Shown here: piece after piece, positions 17,197-26,799 of the stretch
How the letters are laid out: each line of letters starts with the position of its first letter
Position numbering within the stretch: position 1 is the stretch's first letter
Source: Bacillus sp. BHET2
GTDB lineage: Bacteria; Bacillota; Bacilli; Bacillales; Bacillaceae_B
Reading direction: 5' to 3'
Length of the DNA stretch: 64,000 nucleotides
Assembly: GCF_005938125.1 (NCBI RefSeq)
Contig: NZ_VCQN01000003.1
Span: forward strand, 248,001-312,000
Notes under the pieces: generated by a model
The model's database searches: none
What the model was told of the DNA's origin: nothing
Seen by the model: the letters and a program-made list of their open reading frames with translations, nothing else
Made by a program: the position numbers and the translations under genes

Positions 17197-17352
17197 TCGC
17201 TAGCTACATTTGTGGCCATTGGTAAAGAAACAAATAGCCGAAAATATGACATGTTTTTCCTGAGTGGTCATAACCATTTTTCTATTGGATTTCCAGATGT
17301 AGAAAGAATTTTTAAAAAAATTCACGAAGAAGGTTTTGAGCTTCCTTATTAA
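17197..17352 (+). pseudogene. Possible C-terminal remnant of an unidentified gene
   Basis: An open frame of 51 codons directly after a TAG reads coherently (LATFVAIGKETNSRKYDMFF, then FSIGFPDVERIFKKIHEEGF) and ends at TAA, but has no credible start codon or ribosome binding site. The protein-like composition suggests the tail of a lost gene; I do not recognise the family. The rest of the 17132-17515 gap holds only an imperfect GGGGG/CCCCC inverted motif (17404-17468). Confidence 0.35.
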
Positions 17353-17515
17353 GGGAAAAGTCAGGAAAACGATTTAGAAGCACTGGCTAATTTTTCTGGA
17401 TCCGGGGGTCTCTAATAGAAGAATGACAAGTTTTATACATATTTTAGACTGATTCATATGCCCCCGTGAATTCATCCAAACCTTAGCCATGGCCTCTACA
17501 AGAGGAGGAGCATGA

Positions 17516-18907
17516 TTGGAGACTTTTTTTGACATCATAGGTAAGATTTCTGCATGGTTATGGGGTCCCCCGTTAATCATTGTCCTAGGAGCAACAGGCT
17601 TGTACTTAACAATTTTATTGAAATTTATACAATTTCGGTATCCGCTTTATATTTTTAAGCAAACCGTAGGGAGTGTATTTAAAAAACCTAAGGGTGAAGG
17701 TACAGTGACTCCGCTGCAGGCTTTAACATCAGCTCTGTCGTCTACGATCGGGGCGGCGAATATCGTAGGTGTCCCGGCCGCGATTATGTTCGGTGGTCCA
17801 GGAGCTGTTTTCTGGATGTGGGTAATTGCATTAATCGGAATGGCTCTGAAATTTTCAGAGAGCGTCCTGGCTGTAAGGTACCGTGAGAAGAATGGAAAGG
17901 GAGAGTATGTAGGCGGTCCCATGTACTACATGAAGAAAGGCTTGAACATGAAATGGTTAGGTGTATGGTTCGCCTTTGCCCTTATGATTGAGTTGATTCC
18001 GAGTGTCATGGTCCAAGGGAATGCTGTTGCTTCAACAGTAGAAGAAACGTTCCATATAAATGGACTCATCACAGGTATTGTGGTGGCACTTATCGTAGTG
18101 TTGATTGTATTTGGAGGAATCAAGCGAATTGGTAAAGTAACGGAAATCTTCGTACCGTTCATGGCGCTGATCTATGTAGGAAGTGCACTCGTGATCCTGT
18201 TTATGAACATGGACGCCGTACCTGAATTCTTCCGTTTAATTCTTTCCAATGCCTTTCAACCCATGTCTGCGATGGGCGGATTCGCAGGTGTAGCAGTAGC
18301 TGAGACGATCCGTTGGGGATTTGCCCGGGGATTGTACTCGAATGAGGCAGGTCTTGGAACCGCACCGATTGCCCATGCGGCAGCACAAACGGATCATCCT
18401 GTGCGACAGGGACTTTGGGCGATTGTGGGAATTGTAATTGATACAATCATCGTTTGCACGGCCACGGCATTCGTCGTATTATCTTCAGGGGTTTGGACTG
18501 CAGAAAATGCACTGGATGACCCTTCTGCTCTTACGACAGAAGCTTTCAGCAGTTATTTTGGAGAATTTGGCGGAATTCTCGTAACGATTTCCTTACTATT
18601 CTTCGTCTTGTCGACGATTATCGTCATCGTCTTTTATGGAGCAAAGCAAGCGGAATTCCTATTCGGCTGGAAAGCATCACAGGCAATCAAAATTGTTTAT
18701 ACCATCGCCATCGTTCTTGGTTCTGTCGGAGCAGCGAAAGTCATTTGGCAATTTCTTGACCTGGCACTAGTGGCAATCTTGATTCCGAATATCATTGCAG
18801 TCCTACTCTTGAGCAAAGAGGTTAAGAGATTGACGGACGAATTCTTTACATCGGATGAATACTATTTGAAGGATACTGGTCAGGTAAAAGAAAAGAAAAT
18901 ATCGTAA
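17516..18907 (+). CDS. Sodium:alanine/glycine symporter (AgcS family)
   Basis: Imports a small neutral amino acid, alanine or glycine in most characterised members, with Na+. 463 residues, about eleven membrane segments. Family signatures: TIGAANIVGVPAAIMFGGPGA in the first third and the strongly conserved GFARGLYSNEAGLGTAPIAH with AAAQTDHPVRQG. The TTG start at 17516 is supported by GAGGAGG 7 bases upstream; no ATG fits. It is flanked by its own terminator. No riboswitch is recognisable in its leader. Confidence 0.92.
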   Translation: METFFDIIGKISAWLWGPPLIIVLGATGLYLTILLKFIQFRYPLYIFKQTVGSVFKKPKGEGTVTPLQALTSALSSTIGAANIVGVPAAIMFGGPGAVFWMWVIALIGMALKFSESVLAVRYREKNGKGEYVGGPMYYMKKGLNMKWLGVWFAFALMIELIPSVMVQGNAVASTVEETFHINGLITGIVVALIVVLIVFGGIKRIGKVTEIFVPFMALIYVGSALVILFMNMDAVPEFFRLILSNAFQPMSAMGGFAGVAVAETIRWGFARGLYSNEAGLGTAPIAHAAAQTDHPVRQGLWAIVGIVIDTIIVCTATAFVVLSSGVWTAENALDDPSALTTEAFSSYFGEFGGILVTISLLFFVLSTIIVIVFYGAKQAEFLFGWKASQAIKIVYTIAIVLGSVGAAKVIWQFLDLALVAILIPNIIAVLLLSKEVKRLTDEFFTSDEYYLKDTGQVKEKKIS

Positions 18908-18910
18908 CCG

Positions 18911-18957
18911 AATGGAATGGGTTTTCTGCACAGAAACCCCATTCCATTTTTTTTTTT
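18911..18957 (+). terminator. Terminator of the amino acid symporter gene
   Basis: AATGGAATGGG and CCCATTCCATT arms around TTTTCTGCACAGAAAC, then T11. Confidence 0.92.
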
Positions 18958-19044
18958 GAAGATTACTATCTTCCAACTTGTGTAAATTAAAACAAAAGTT
19001 TAGAATATTAACAAAAGTTGATTTTCTTTATAGGGGTGGGAGAA

Positions 19045-20139
19045 TTGAACGAAAAGGAAAAGCTTTTATTGTCGTACATCGAGGAAAATCCGTTTATGAC
19101 CCAACAGGAGCTGTCAGAACGAAGTGGAATTTCCCGATCAGCAGTAGCAGGTTACATTTCGAATCTGGTAAAGCAGGGAAAACTATTGGGTCGTGCGTAC
19201 GTATTGCCGAAGAAAAATGGTATCACATGCATAGGTGGCGCGAATATAGATCGCAAGATGCAGTTGAAGGGAAATATGATACCTGAAACATCAAATCCTG
19301 CAAGAACGGAACAAACAAGTGGCGGAGTGGCGAGGAATATCGCCGAGAACCTTGGAAGACTGGGTAGAGATGCTAATTTGGTTACTGTAGTAGGAGAAGA
19401 CACAGGGGGCAGCTGGCTTTTGGCCCAAACAAAATCTTTTGCTAATATTTCTGGTTCCCAGAGACTGTTAAATGAAAATACAGGAACGTATTCGGCGATT
19501 TTGGATAAAAAGGGTGAAATGATGTTTGCCCTGGCTGATATGGACATTTATGAAAGCGTTGACATTGACTTTATCGAAAAGCGATGGAGTTTGATATCGT
19601 CGTCCGAAATGGTGATATTGGATACTAATTTTCCTGATTATGTCCTAAAGTACATTATTCGAAGGTGTCACACAGAAGGAATACCACTGACGGTGATTCC
19701 TGTTTCAGAACCCAAGGTAAAAAAGCTCCCCACCTCTTTAGAAGGAGTTACGTGGTTTATATGCAATAAAGGAGAAGCTGAAGTGTATTTAGATATGAAG
19801 ATTGAAACAGAAGGAGATTATTTCAAAGCAGCGAAAGCCCTTACCTTGAAAGGGGCGGAGCGAGTCGTCATTACAAGGGGGGATCAAGGGCTAATCTATT
19901 ACACTACTTACAAAGAAGCAAGGGCCGTATTGCCACCAAAGGTTGATGTCGAGGACGTAACTGGTGCAGGTGACGCCCTAGTTGCCGGGATATTATTCGG
20001 CTATCTAAAGGGATCCGATACCGACGGGGCGTGCAGGATCGGCGTCGTTTGCTCATCGATCACCCTCCAATCAAAATATACGGTGGCACCGACATTGAAT
20101 AAGAGCAAGTTGCAACAAGAGTTTAGTCTTTATTATTAA
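19045..20139 (+). CDS. psuK: Pseudouridine kinase-type PfkB kinase with N-terminal HTH
   Basis: Phosphorylates pseudouridine to pseudouridine 5'-phosphate, the substrate of the next gene; the assignment rests on that pairing. Residues 1-55 are a winged HTH ([20 protein letters not shown]), a fusion common in this subfamily that may give autoregulation. The PfkB ribokinase fold follows, with [26 protein letters not shown] and the catalytic/ATP motif [17 protein letters not shown] 19045 lies after AGGGGTGGGAG; codons upstream lack a site. 17 bases separate it from psuG. Confidence 0.88.
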   Translation: MNEKEKLLLSYIEENPFMTQQELSERSGISRSAVAGYISNLVKQGKLLGRAYVLPKKNGITCIGGANIDRKMQLKGNMIPETSNPARTEQTSGGVARNIAENLGRLGRDANLVTVVGEDTGGSWLLAQTKSFANISGSQRLLNENTGTYSAILDKKGEMMFALADMDIYESVDIDFIEKRWSLISSSEMVILDTNFPDYVLKYIIRRCHTEGIPLTVIPVSEPKVKKLPTSLEGVTWFICNKGEAEVYLDMKIETEGDYFKAAKALTLKGAERVVITRGDQGLIYYTTYKEARAVLPPKVDVEDVTGAGDALVAGILFGYLKGSDTDGACRIGVVCSSITLQSKYTVAPTLNKSKLQQEFSLYY

Positions 20140-20156
20140 TAGAGGGGGATAAGTAC

Positions 20157-21092
20157 GTGGACATCAATTCATATTTAGAATACTCAGAGGAAGTACAGGA
20201 AGCCCAAAAAAAGGGAAAGGCCATCGTTGCTTTAGAATCGACAATCATTTCTCATGGGATGCCATATCCTCAAAACGTAAAGACCGCACGTGAAGTGGAA
20301 GATATCATTCGTTCAAAGGGTGCAGTACCGGCAACGATCGCGATATTAAATGGGAAAATAAAAGTAGGATTATCCGATGAAGAGCTAGAATATCTGGGTC
20401 AGGCCACAGCAGTCATCAAAGCCAGCCGCCGGGACCTTCCGTATATCCTGGCTTCTAAAAAAGACGGGGCGACAACGGTTGCTGCGACTATGATTTGTGC
20501 GGAGCTTGCAGACATCTCTGTATTTGTGACGGGGGGGATTGGAGGAGTCCATCGAAACGCAGAAGTAACGATGGATATTTCAGCAGATCTGGAGGAATTG
20601 GCGAAGTCGAATGTAGCGGTAGTTTGTGCAGGAGCGAAATCGATATTGGACATCGGCTTGACCCTCGAATATTTAGAAACAAAAGGAGTTCCCGTTTTAG
20701 GTTTTAAAACCGATTCATTGCCGGCATTCTACACAAGAAAAAGTCCTTATAAAGTGAATTATAAAGTCGAGACTCCTGGTGAAACAGCTGCGATACTAAA
20801 AGCTAAATGGGATCTTGGATTAAAGGGAGGGGTCGTTGTGGCTAACCCGATACCTGAAACGGATGCATTGGATGAACAAGAGATGGATCAGATAATCGAA
20901 ATGGCATTGAAGGAAGCGGAGGTACAGGGGATTTCAGGTAAGGAAGCCACACCTTTCCTTCTTGGAAAAGTGAAAGAGTTAACAGATGGAAAGAGCCTTA
21001 AGGCAAATATTGCCCTCGTGAAGCATAATGCTCATATAGGAGCCGATATTGCCGTTCATTACTGTGAACTTGGTAAGGTGGAAACCTTTTAA
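20157..21092 (+). CDS. psuG: Pseudouridine-5'-phosphate glycosidase
   Basis: Cleaves the C-C glycosidic bond of pseudouridine 5'-phosphate to uracil and ribose 5-phosphate. 311 residues with the full family pattern: [16 protein letters not shown] near the N-terminus, the [20 protein letters not shown] block with its lysine, [14 protein letters not shown], and [11 protein letters not shown] followed by GKEATPFLL. The GTG start follows AGGGGG. It forms an operon with the PfkB kinase, giving a complete pseudouridine salvage route; no dedicated transporter is adjacent. Confidence 0.95.
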   Translation: MDINSYLEYSEEVQEAQKKGKAIVALESTIISHGMPYPQNVKTAREVEDIIRSKGAVPATIAILNGKIKVGLSDEELEYLGQATAVIKASRRDLPYILASKKDGATTVAATMICAELADISVFVTGGIGGVHRNAEVTMDISADLEELAKSNVAVVCAGAKSILDIGLTLEYLETKGVPVLGFKTDSLPAFYTRKSPYKVNYKVETPGETAAILKAKWDLGLKGGVVVANPIPETDALDEQEMDQIIEMALKEAEVQGISGKEATPFLLGKVKELTDGKSLKANIALVKHNAHIGADIAVHYCELGKVETF

Positions 21093-21112
21093 TTCAATGA
21101 GGTGAACAGTGG

Positions 21113-21143
21113 ACCTGGGTGGGACATCACGCCCAGGTTTTTT
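21113..21143 (+). terminator. Terminator of psuKG
   Basis: ACCTGGG and CCCAGGT stem with a 12-base loop, then TTTTT. Confidence 0.85.
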
Positions 21144-21226
21144 AGGTTGAATTGATATTGTCGTTTATATGTGGTCAGAGGTAGGGTAAAATGGTGTTAA
21201 ATAATGTTATGAAAAAGGAAGGTATT

Positions 21227-23668
21227 ATGGCTGATATGCACCCCTATCATGCACTGAACGTTGAGTCAATTCCCGCCCCGGCAGCAATAATCGATGTATT
21301 GAACCCTTCGATTATAGAAGAAAACAATGAATGGAAAGGGATTACCCTTCAAGAAGGAGATCTTCTTACCAGGATATTGCAAGAAGAGGATTATTCCATT
21401 CGCATCAACCATCAATCCCATCGCTTTAAAAGGAAAAGCATCGATCATTCCAAGGAACTTGTGATGATTGTTCCACAAGGTTCTGAAGAAAACCTTGCTT
21501 CCGGTGAGAACTTACAACACTCTCAATCGGCTATCTATGAATCGCTAATTTACAACACCCCGACATGTGTATGTATCATTGATAAAAACGGAAGAGTGAT
21601 GGAAATGAATCATTCATTCCAGAAGCTGTTCCAGATATCTGATGCCATTCTGGGAGAATCCCTTTATAACCAGACGCCACTCCTGCATCAATCCTTTATC
21701 ACTATTGTGGAGGACGGGTTGAAGGGAATGAATACGACAGGAAAAGAAGTTACCTTTGACATGCCGTCTCATCAGAAAATCACTTGTAACATCACGATTT
21801 CCCCTGCAAATTATAGGAGTGATGGAACGGTTGACAGCGTCGGAATCATCCTTCACGACATTACCGAGAAGAAAAATTATGAAAATGAACTGATGTCACT
21901 AAAAGTGGAGCTTGAAAACACACTTCGGCTACAGAAGACAATTACATACAAGATTAAAAAGAAACAGAATGACTTTGTCATTGAAATGGCAGCGGGGGAA
22001 CTATTGAAAAAGCTGAACCTGACCCCTTCAAAAGTGATCGGGGAAACGATCCAGGATGTGTTCGATTCCCACCACTTAGGAAAAATCCAACCAAAGCTAA
22101 AGCGTATATGGGAAACAGGGGAAGAATTGACGTATGAAGATGAGTACAAGGAATTAGAGTATTTAGCCTCCATCGTACCCGTCCTCCAAAACGGTAGAGT
22201 GGTAGAAATCATCTGTTCCATTTCAGATATTTCTCTCGTAAAGGATATCCAGCGAAAGCTCATCGAAAGCGAACAGAAGTATAAATCGATTGTGAAATAC
22301 AGTCCTGACAATATCTATATGGTCGATACAAAGGGGATCATTCAAGAAATCAATCCGGCTGTAAAGGATCAGTGGAATCATATCTCCCCTCACATGATCG
22401 GAAGCCATTTCAGTGAGTTCATTGCAGATGGAAGTAAGAAGACAGCCATAGATCAATTTGAAATTGCACTTCAAGGAGAAGCCTCAAGGTTTGTGACCAC
22501 CTTTGAAAACGGGGAAGGCGGCAAGAGTCATGTAGCGGTGACCAATATACCGATACGGGTCAAGAATAAGGTCATAGGAATTTATGGATTCGGACAAGAC
22601 ATCACAGAAAAACTGAAGATGGAAGAAGAACTAAAAGAAGCAAAAGAATTACTTGAAGCTTATTTCGAACATGCCGGTGACGGGATTGCCCTGCTAGATC
22701 CCGAAGGAAATGTATTAAAGGTCAATCAACAATTTGAATCTATGTTCGGTTGGACAAAGGATGAAATTACAGGGAGGGAAATTACCTTCTTGCATCAGGA
22801 AGATCAAGTGGGACAGTTCAGGCAAAACCTATCCACGGTGAAGGCAGGTAAGCGGATCAAGGATTATGAAACCATTCGATACCGCAAAAACGCCTCACCT
22901 ATTGAAATCGCCTTTAATATGAATCCGATCATAAATGACAATGGAAGCCTAATCGGTATTTCAGCCATCATACGGGACTTGTCAGAGAAGAAGCGAAATG
23001 AAGATTTATTGAAGAAATCAGAACAGCTTGCCATGATTGGACAACTCGCAGCAGGTGTCGCCCATGAAATCAGAAACCCGTTGACCACCTTAAAAGGATT
23101 TCTTCAACTCATGAAAGAAAATGCAGAAGATGATTTCTATCTGGGGGTCATCCAAGGAGAATTAGACCGTATCGAGATCATTACCAATGAGTTTCTGGCA
23201 TTGGCCAAACCAAGGGCCGTCAAGTTTTCATTAACTTCATTGACGACACTTCTCACAAGCTCCGTTGAGTTTATTAAGATGGAGTGCCTGAAGCAGGGAG
23301 TCGATGTGAGATTTTCGGTGGAGGAAGCAGAAATCGATTGTGACTCCCATCAAATGAAACAGGTCATCTTGAACGTGATGAAGAATGCCCTCGAAGCTAT
23401 GCCGAGCGGAGGTCTCCTCAATGTTCAACTGGAGAAAGAAGATGAACATGCAAAAATATTCATTCAGGATAACGGAAGCGGGATTCCCCCTGAACGGATG
23501 AAGCATTTAGGAGAACCCTTCTATAGCACAAAAGAAAAAGGGACGGGCCTGGGATTAATGATTTGCCAAAAAATCATTAAAGAGCACCATGGATCCCTTT
23601 CCATTCGTAGCAATGTCAGTGAAGGGACGACTGTTACGATCCTCCTGCCTATAGCTGAAAAAAGATAG
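21227..23668 (+). CDS. Multi-PAS sensor histidine kinase, sporulation-kinase type
   Basis: Soluble kinase of 813 residues with no membrane segments. PAS-like domains lie around 75-200, 205-320 (degenerate), 335-455 (SIVKYSPDNIYMVDTKGIIQ) and 460-590 (AGDGIALLDPEGNVLKVNQQ). The HisKA domain has the phosphorylated histidine at 613 in VAHEIRNPLTTLKGFLQLM, a hallmark of Bacillus KinA-KinE, followed by an ATPase domain with N-box, DNGSGIPPERM and GTGLGLMICQ. No response regulator is adjacent, so an orphan kinase feeding a phosphorelay such as Spo0F is plausible but inferred. The start at ATG 21227 is 4-5 bases after AAGGAAGG. Confidence 0.9.
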   Translation: MADMHPYHALNVESIPAPAAIIDVLNPSIIEENNEWKGITLQEGDLLTRILQEEDYSIRINHQSHRFKRKSIDHSKELVMIVPQGSEENLASGENLQHSQSAIYESLIYNTPTCVCIIDKNGRVMEMNHSFQKLFQISDAILGESLYNQTPLLHQSFITIVEDGLKGMNTTGKEVTFDMPSHQKITCNITISPANYRSDGTVDSVGIILHDITEKKNYENELMSLKVELENTLRLQKTITYKIKKKQNDFVIEMAAGELLKKLNLTPSKVIGETIQDVFDSHHLGKIQPKLKRIWETGEELTYEDEYKELEYLASIVPVLQNGRVVEIICSISDISLVKDIQRKLIESEQKYKSIVKYSPDNIYMVDTKGIIQEINPAVKDQWNHISPHMIGSHFSEFIADGSKKTAIDQFEIALQGEASRFVTTFENGEGGKSHVAVTNIPIRVKNKVIGIYGFGQDITEKLKMEEELKEAKELLEAYFEHAGDGIALLDPEGNVLKVNQQFESMFGWTKDEITGREITFLHQEDQVGQFRQNLSTVKAGKRIKDYETIRYRKNASPIEIAFNMNPIINDNGSLIGISAIIRDLSEKKRNEDLLKKSEQLAMIGQLAAGVAHEIRNPLTTLKGFLQLMKENAEDDFYLGVIQGELDRIEIITNEFLALAKPRAVKFSLTSLTTLLTSSVEFIKMECLKQGVDVRFSVEEAEIDCDSHQMKQVILNVMKNALEAMPSGGLLNVQLEKEDEHAKIFIQDNGSGIPPERMKHLGEPFYSTKEKGTGLGLMICQKIIKEHHGSLSIRSNVSEGTTVTILLPIAEKR

Positions 23669-23671
23669 GAG

Positions 23672-23712
23672 AAACTCCACGATAAGAGGACAATCTTATC
23701 GTGGAGTTTTTC
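23672..23712 (+). terminator. Terminator of the histidine kinase gene
   Basis: AAACTCCACGATAAGA pairs with TCTTATCGTGGAGTTT around a 5-base loop, then TTTC. Bases 23713-23861 show no gene. Confidence 0.92.
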
Positions 23713-23861
23713 TGGTTATGGCAAATTATCTTCATGAATGTGTCTTGATGATTTTCACCACTCTTCACATCGGTACAGGGTAGGTAGATGAAGAGTAATG
23801 TCGAATTCAAGGCGGCGAGGATACGACAATAACTGAGTTTGAATACAGGTAGTATCGAGTG

Positions 23862-23895
23862 GAACATAGATATTTTCCGGGAAATATCTATGTTC
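23862..23895. promoter_or_regulatory. 34-bp palindrome upstream of the monooxygenase operon
   Basis: GAACATAGATATTT against AAATATCTATGTTC with a TCCGGG centre, 118 bases before the monooxygenase start. No T-run follows on either strand, so an operator for a dimeric regulator fits better than a terminator. No regulator gene is adjacent. Confidence 0.55.
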
Positions 23896-24012
23896 TACAT
23901 AATTCTATCATTCTGTCTCATTGGTAGAAAGTTGTCTATTCGTGGTGAGAGCACATCGTCACGTTTCAACATTTTGGAATAAGGATAAAGAATAGGAAAG
24001 AGGTGAGGAGAG

Positions 24013-25329
24013 ATGAAGACCAATGTGTTGATTAGTGGTGGAGGAATCGGAGGCCTGACACTCGGATTGAAATTGGCTAAATGTGATATCGATGTAACAG
24101 TCGTGGAACGTCTGCCAGGACCAGGTTCTGTTTACAAAGGGGAACTCCTCCAACCTAAAAGCTTGGAAATATTCGAGTCATTAGGTGTCCTAGACACTGT
24201 TTTCCAAAACGGACATATCATTTCCGATTTAGAACTCATCGAATTGAAGAACGCTAAATCGGAAGAGGATCACTCCATGATGAGCTATTCAATTCTTCCC
24301 AGTCGTTATCCCTTTTCTTTAATGATCCACCATGAAACGTTAAAAGAGATCTTACGAAAAAAAGGGAAAGAGTATCCGACCTTTCACTATCGACCGAATA
24401 CAGCCTGCAAGAAAATTGATGGACATAGTGTGATCGTTGAAGATAGAGAATCAAAGGAAGAACAAGAGATTTATAGTGACTTTATCATAGGTGCTGAAGG
24501 GAGAAGCTCGGTCACCCGTGACTATATGGGAGTCAATGTGAAAGAAAAGAAATACAACCATCATTTCTTAACGGTGACCTTTCCCCGCCCAAAAGAACTG
24601 ATAAAGGGGCGGATCATTTCTACATATCAATCATTCTTAGGCCTATTCCCGTTACCAAATGATGAAGTGAGATCCGTGTATCTCATTCCGGCCGGGGAAT
24701 ACAAAACGCTTCGGAAAAAGCCAATTTCAGAGTTTCATAAGCTCTATATACAAATGTGCCCCGACCTGGATGGATATGTGAACCAAATAAAAGACTGGAA
24801 GAAAATCCAGCTGATGGTGCCGGTGAAATATCATGCAGAAACATATGTGTTGGATCACCTTGCCCTTATCGGTGATGCTGTTCATACCGTTCACCCCATG
24901 GCAGGGGAAGGCATGAATATGGCGATACAAGATGGAAGTATTCTTGGTGAATTATTATGTGATATGTATGCGCAGAGAAAATTAGATCCAGTCAATTTGG
25001 AGTGGTATCCAAAAGTCAGAAAAAGAAGAGTCGCCCATCAAATGCACCTCAGTCATTTATCGGCGCTTGTATATTCGTATCCATACCGACCGGTAGGATG
25101 GCTTCGAAATAAGAGTCTGCAGCGGATGGAGAAGGATTCCATTTCCCATTTCAAGCAGATGCTGAATATTTCCGGTCTCGGTATGTGGAGGGAAACCCTA
25201 TATGATCGGATGATTCAAGGAGGCATGCTTCCGATCAGGAATGAGCCGTTAACGGACGAGGAAAAATGGACTACCACCTTTACGGAACACCAGGATTATC
25301 CTTGGAAACGAAAGGAGGCACTACAATGA
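24013..25329 (+). CDS. FAD-dependent monooxygenase, PHBH/UbiH group
   Basis: Class A flavoprotein hydroxylase using NAD(P)H and O2 on an aromatic or quinone-like substrate. 438 residues. The dinucleotide fold is at the N-terminus (LISGGGIGGLTLGLKLA, VVERLPGPG), the DG-type motif in FIIGAEGRSSVTRD near 160, and the second FAD motif LIGDAVHTVHPMAGEGMNMA near 290. ATG 24013 follows GAGGTGAGGAG. Its stop overlaps the next start as ATGA, so it is tightly coupled to the methyltransferase. A modification pathway of a phenolic or quinone compound is suggested by the pair; no scaffold-making enzyme is nearby. Confidence 0.88.
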   Translation: MKTNVLISGGGIGGLTLGLKLAKCDIDVTVVERLPGPGSVYKGELLQPKSLEIFESLGVLDTVFQNGHIISDLELIELKNAKSEEDHSMMSYSILPSRYPFSLMIHHETLKEILRKKGKEYPTFHYRPNTACKKIDGHSVIVEDRESKEEQEIYSDFIIGAEGRSSVTRDYMGVNVKEKKYNHHFLTVTFPRPKELIKGRIISTYQSFLGLFPLPNDEVRSVYLIPAGEYKTLRKKPISEFHKLYIQMCPDLDGYVNQIKDWKKIQLMVPVKYHAETYVLDHLALIGDAVHTVHPMAGEGMNMAIQDGSILGELLCDMYAQRKLDPVNLEWYPKVRKRRVAHQMHLSHLSALVYSYPYRPVGWLRNKSLQRMEKDSISHFKQMLNISGLGMWRETLYDRMIQGGMLPIRNEPLTDEEKWTTTFTEHQDYPWKRKEALQ

Positions 25330-26315
25330 TAGGAGAAATAGTGAAAGTATGGAGGGCTAGGACATGGATGAAAAAAAATGTCCCTTTTCTATACAGCTGG
25401 CATGCTTATGTAGGGTATGAAATGGATTTGTTTGAAAGCTTCACAAAGCCTGCATCCATTCAGGAAGTGGCATTAGCGAGAGACATCGAAATGGATTTGC
25501 TTGAACAGTGGGTGGAGGTCGGCATAACCATCAAGCACCTGAAACGGGTAGAGGATGAAAAAGTCACAACGAGAAACAGGTGGAAGTTGCCGACATCAAA
25601 AAAAGATCCCCACTCATCAGGCATCCTGTTAAAAGAAATGATGGAGCTCCACATTCCCGCCCTGTTATCATATCCTCAATTACTGCGTAATCAAACCAAA
25701 CAGCACTTCAATTCGGATGTCCATGGTTCGACGGTAGCGAAAACGTCGATTCTACTGGAACGATTTGCTTTCCCAAAAGTCGAGAAGGTGATCAAAAAAT
25801 ATAACGTTGATTCAATCCTGGACTTAGGGTGTGGTGAAGGTGGATATGTTAAAAGAATAGGAGAGCGTTATCCTAAAAAGCGCATGGTAGGAATCGAAAT
25901 TCATGAGGCGGTGGCAAAATCTGCAGCAGAATCACTTCAAGGCTTCGAGAATATTGAAGTACTTTGTAAGGATCTTCATGAATATGAGCCTGAAAAACAA
26001 TTCGATATGATTATGGCCAACAATCTTTTTCACTATATAGATCCATCGGAACGCCTGCAATTCTTCAAAAAGGCATCCGCATGGCTTGAACCGGAAGGGC
26101 TCTTCTTTGTCCTAACCCCGATGCAGAAATCAAAGCACGGAAAGCAATTCTCAAGTGCCTTCAACAGCTTCTTCATGACATTCGAGAACCTTTACCCAAT
26201 TCCTTCCCAAAAGGAAATGGAGACATTGGCGGGGAAAACGAATTTCAAAGTAGAGTCCCTCGAACCGATTGTAAAAGAGGGAGGATGGTACGTAATGGTT
26301 TTCAGGAAAAACTGA
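25326..26315 (+). CDS. SAM-dependent methyltransferase with N-terminal HTH-like domain
   Basis: 329 residues. The N-terminal part (SIQEVALARDIEMDLLEQWV) resembles the dimerisation/HTH region of small-molecule O-methyltransferases. The Rossmann domain begins near 155 with motif I LDLGCGEGGYVKRIG and the acidic ribose-binding position in VGIEIHE, then IMANNLFHYIDPSERLQFF. GGAGG is 7 bases before ATG 25326, which overlaps the monooxygenase stop by 4 bases. Hydroxylation followed by O-methylation is the natural reading; the substrate is unknown. Confidence 0.86.
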   Translation: MIGEIVKVWRARTWMKKNVPFLYSWHAYVGYEMDLFESFTKPASIQEVALARDIEMDLLEQWVEVGITIKHLKRVEDEKVTTRNRWKLPTSKKDPHSSGILLKEMMELHIPALLSYPQLLRNQTKQHFNSDVHGSTVAKTSILLERFAFPKVEKVIKKYNVDSILDLGCGEGGYVKRIGERYPKKRMVGIEIHEAVAKSAAESLQGFENIEVLCKDLHEYEPEKQFDMIMANNLFHYIDPSERLQFFKKASAWLEPEGLFFVLTPMQKSKHGKQFSSAFNSFFMTFENLYPIPSQKEMETLAGKTNFKVESLEPIVKEGGWYVMVFRKN

Positions 26316-26340
26316 TCCTCTAGGTGAGGATCGTTTTTTT
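26314..26340 (+). terminator. Terminator of the monooxygenase/methyltransferase operon
   Basis: GATCCTC and GAGGATC with a 5-base loop, then GTTTTTTT, starting within the stop codon. Confidence 0.88.
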
Positions 26341-26410
26341 GTTTGACCGAGTGGTTTGTGGTTGTGTTTGTGGCATTTTTGATATGACGGTTCGTACCAC
26401 TGTTTTAATA

Positions 26411-26525
26411 GTCGATAATATATCTGGAAAGTCGATAATAAAAGCAGTGAAGTCGATAATATAATTGGAAAGTCGATAATATATGAGGGAAAGTCGATAA
26501 AATAATCAAAAACTCGATAATAAAA
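26411..26525 (+). repeat. Phased 20-bp array 4, word GTCGATAATA, 6 units
   Basis: (G/C)TCGATAA at 26411, 26431, 26452, 26472, 26493 and 26513: steps 20, 21, 20, 21, 20. The filler differs between units. It lies between two plus-strand genes, after a terminator. Confidence 0.88.
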
Positions 26526-26599
26526 AGATTCGCAGCCCTTATTAGCTCCGAATACATACGTATTTCTTACTTCCCGGAGGCATCCCCTATAGATAGTCA

Positions 26600-26639
26600 T
26601 TTTAACAGTCAAATTCCGTTTGAAATTCACCTGTTAAAA
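26600..26639. repeat. TTTTAACAG palindrome related to those at 10.6 kb
   Basis: TTTTAACAG pairs with CTGTTAAAA around a 22-base loop that itself contains AAATTC/GAAATT. It shares the arms TTTAACAG and CACCTGTTAAA with the 10569-10655 palindromes. 26640-26799 holds no gene other than two AACAGGCAACAAAA copies. Confidence 0.65.
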
Positions 26640-26799
26640 ATTTGGCTCGATTCAACAGGCAACAAAACAGGCAACAAAATTCAACCAAAATATATATCTC
26701 CACAACACATCCGTCACAATTATTTTCACTAAATAGGGTAAACGTCCAGCGTTTTAGGGTAAAAATAAAAAGATGATCATGAAGATGGAGGAGAGCTAT

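Noticed and set aside
17132-17515. Glycine riboswitch or T-box before the amino acid symporter
   Set aside because: None of the conserved blocks of either class is present; only an imperfect GGGGG/CCCCC inverted motif.
26411-26525. CRISPR array reading of the phased repeats
   Set aside because: Words are only 7-12 bp and fillers 8-13 bp, far below CRISPR repeat and spacer sizes, words vary, and no cas gene is present in the window.
26341-26799. Fur box before the lysine/ornithine hydroxylase
   Set aside because: AT-rich sequence with ATTATTTTCACT, but no 7-1-7 inverted motif within two or three mismatches.
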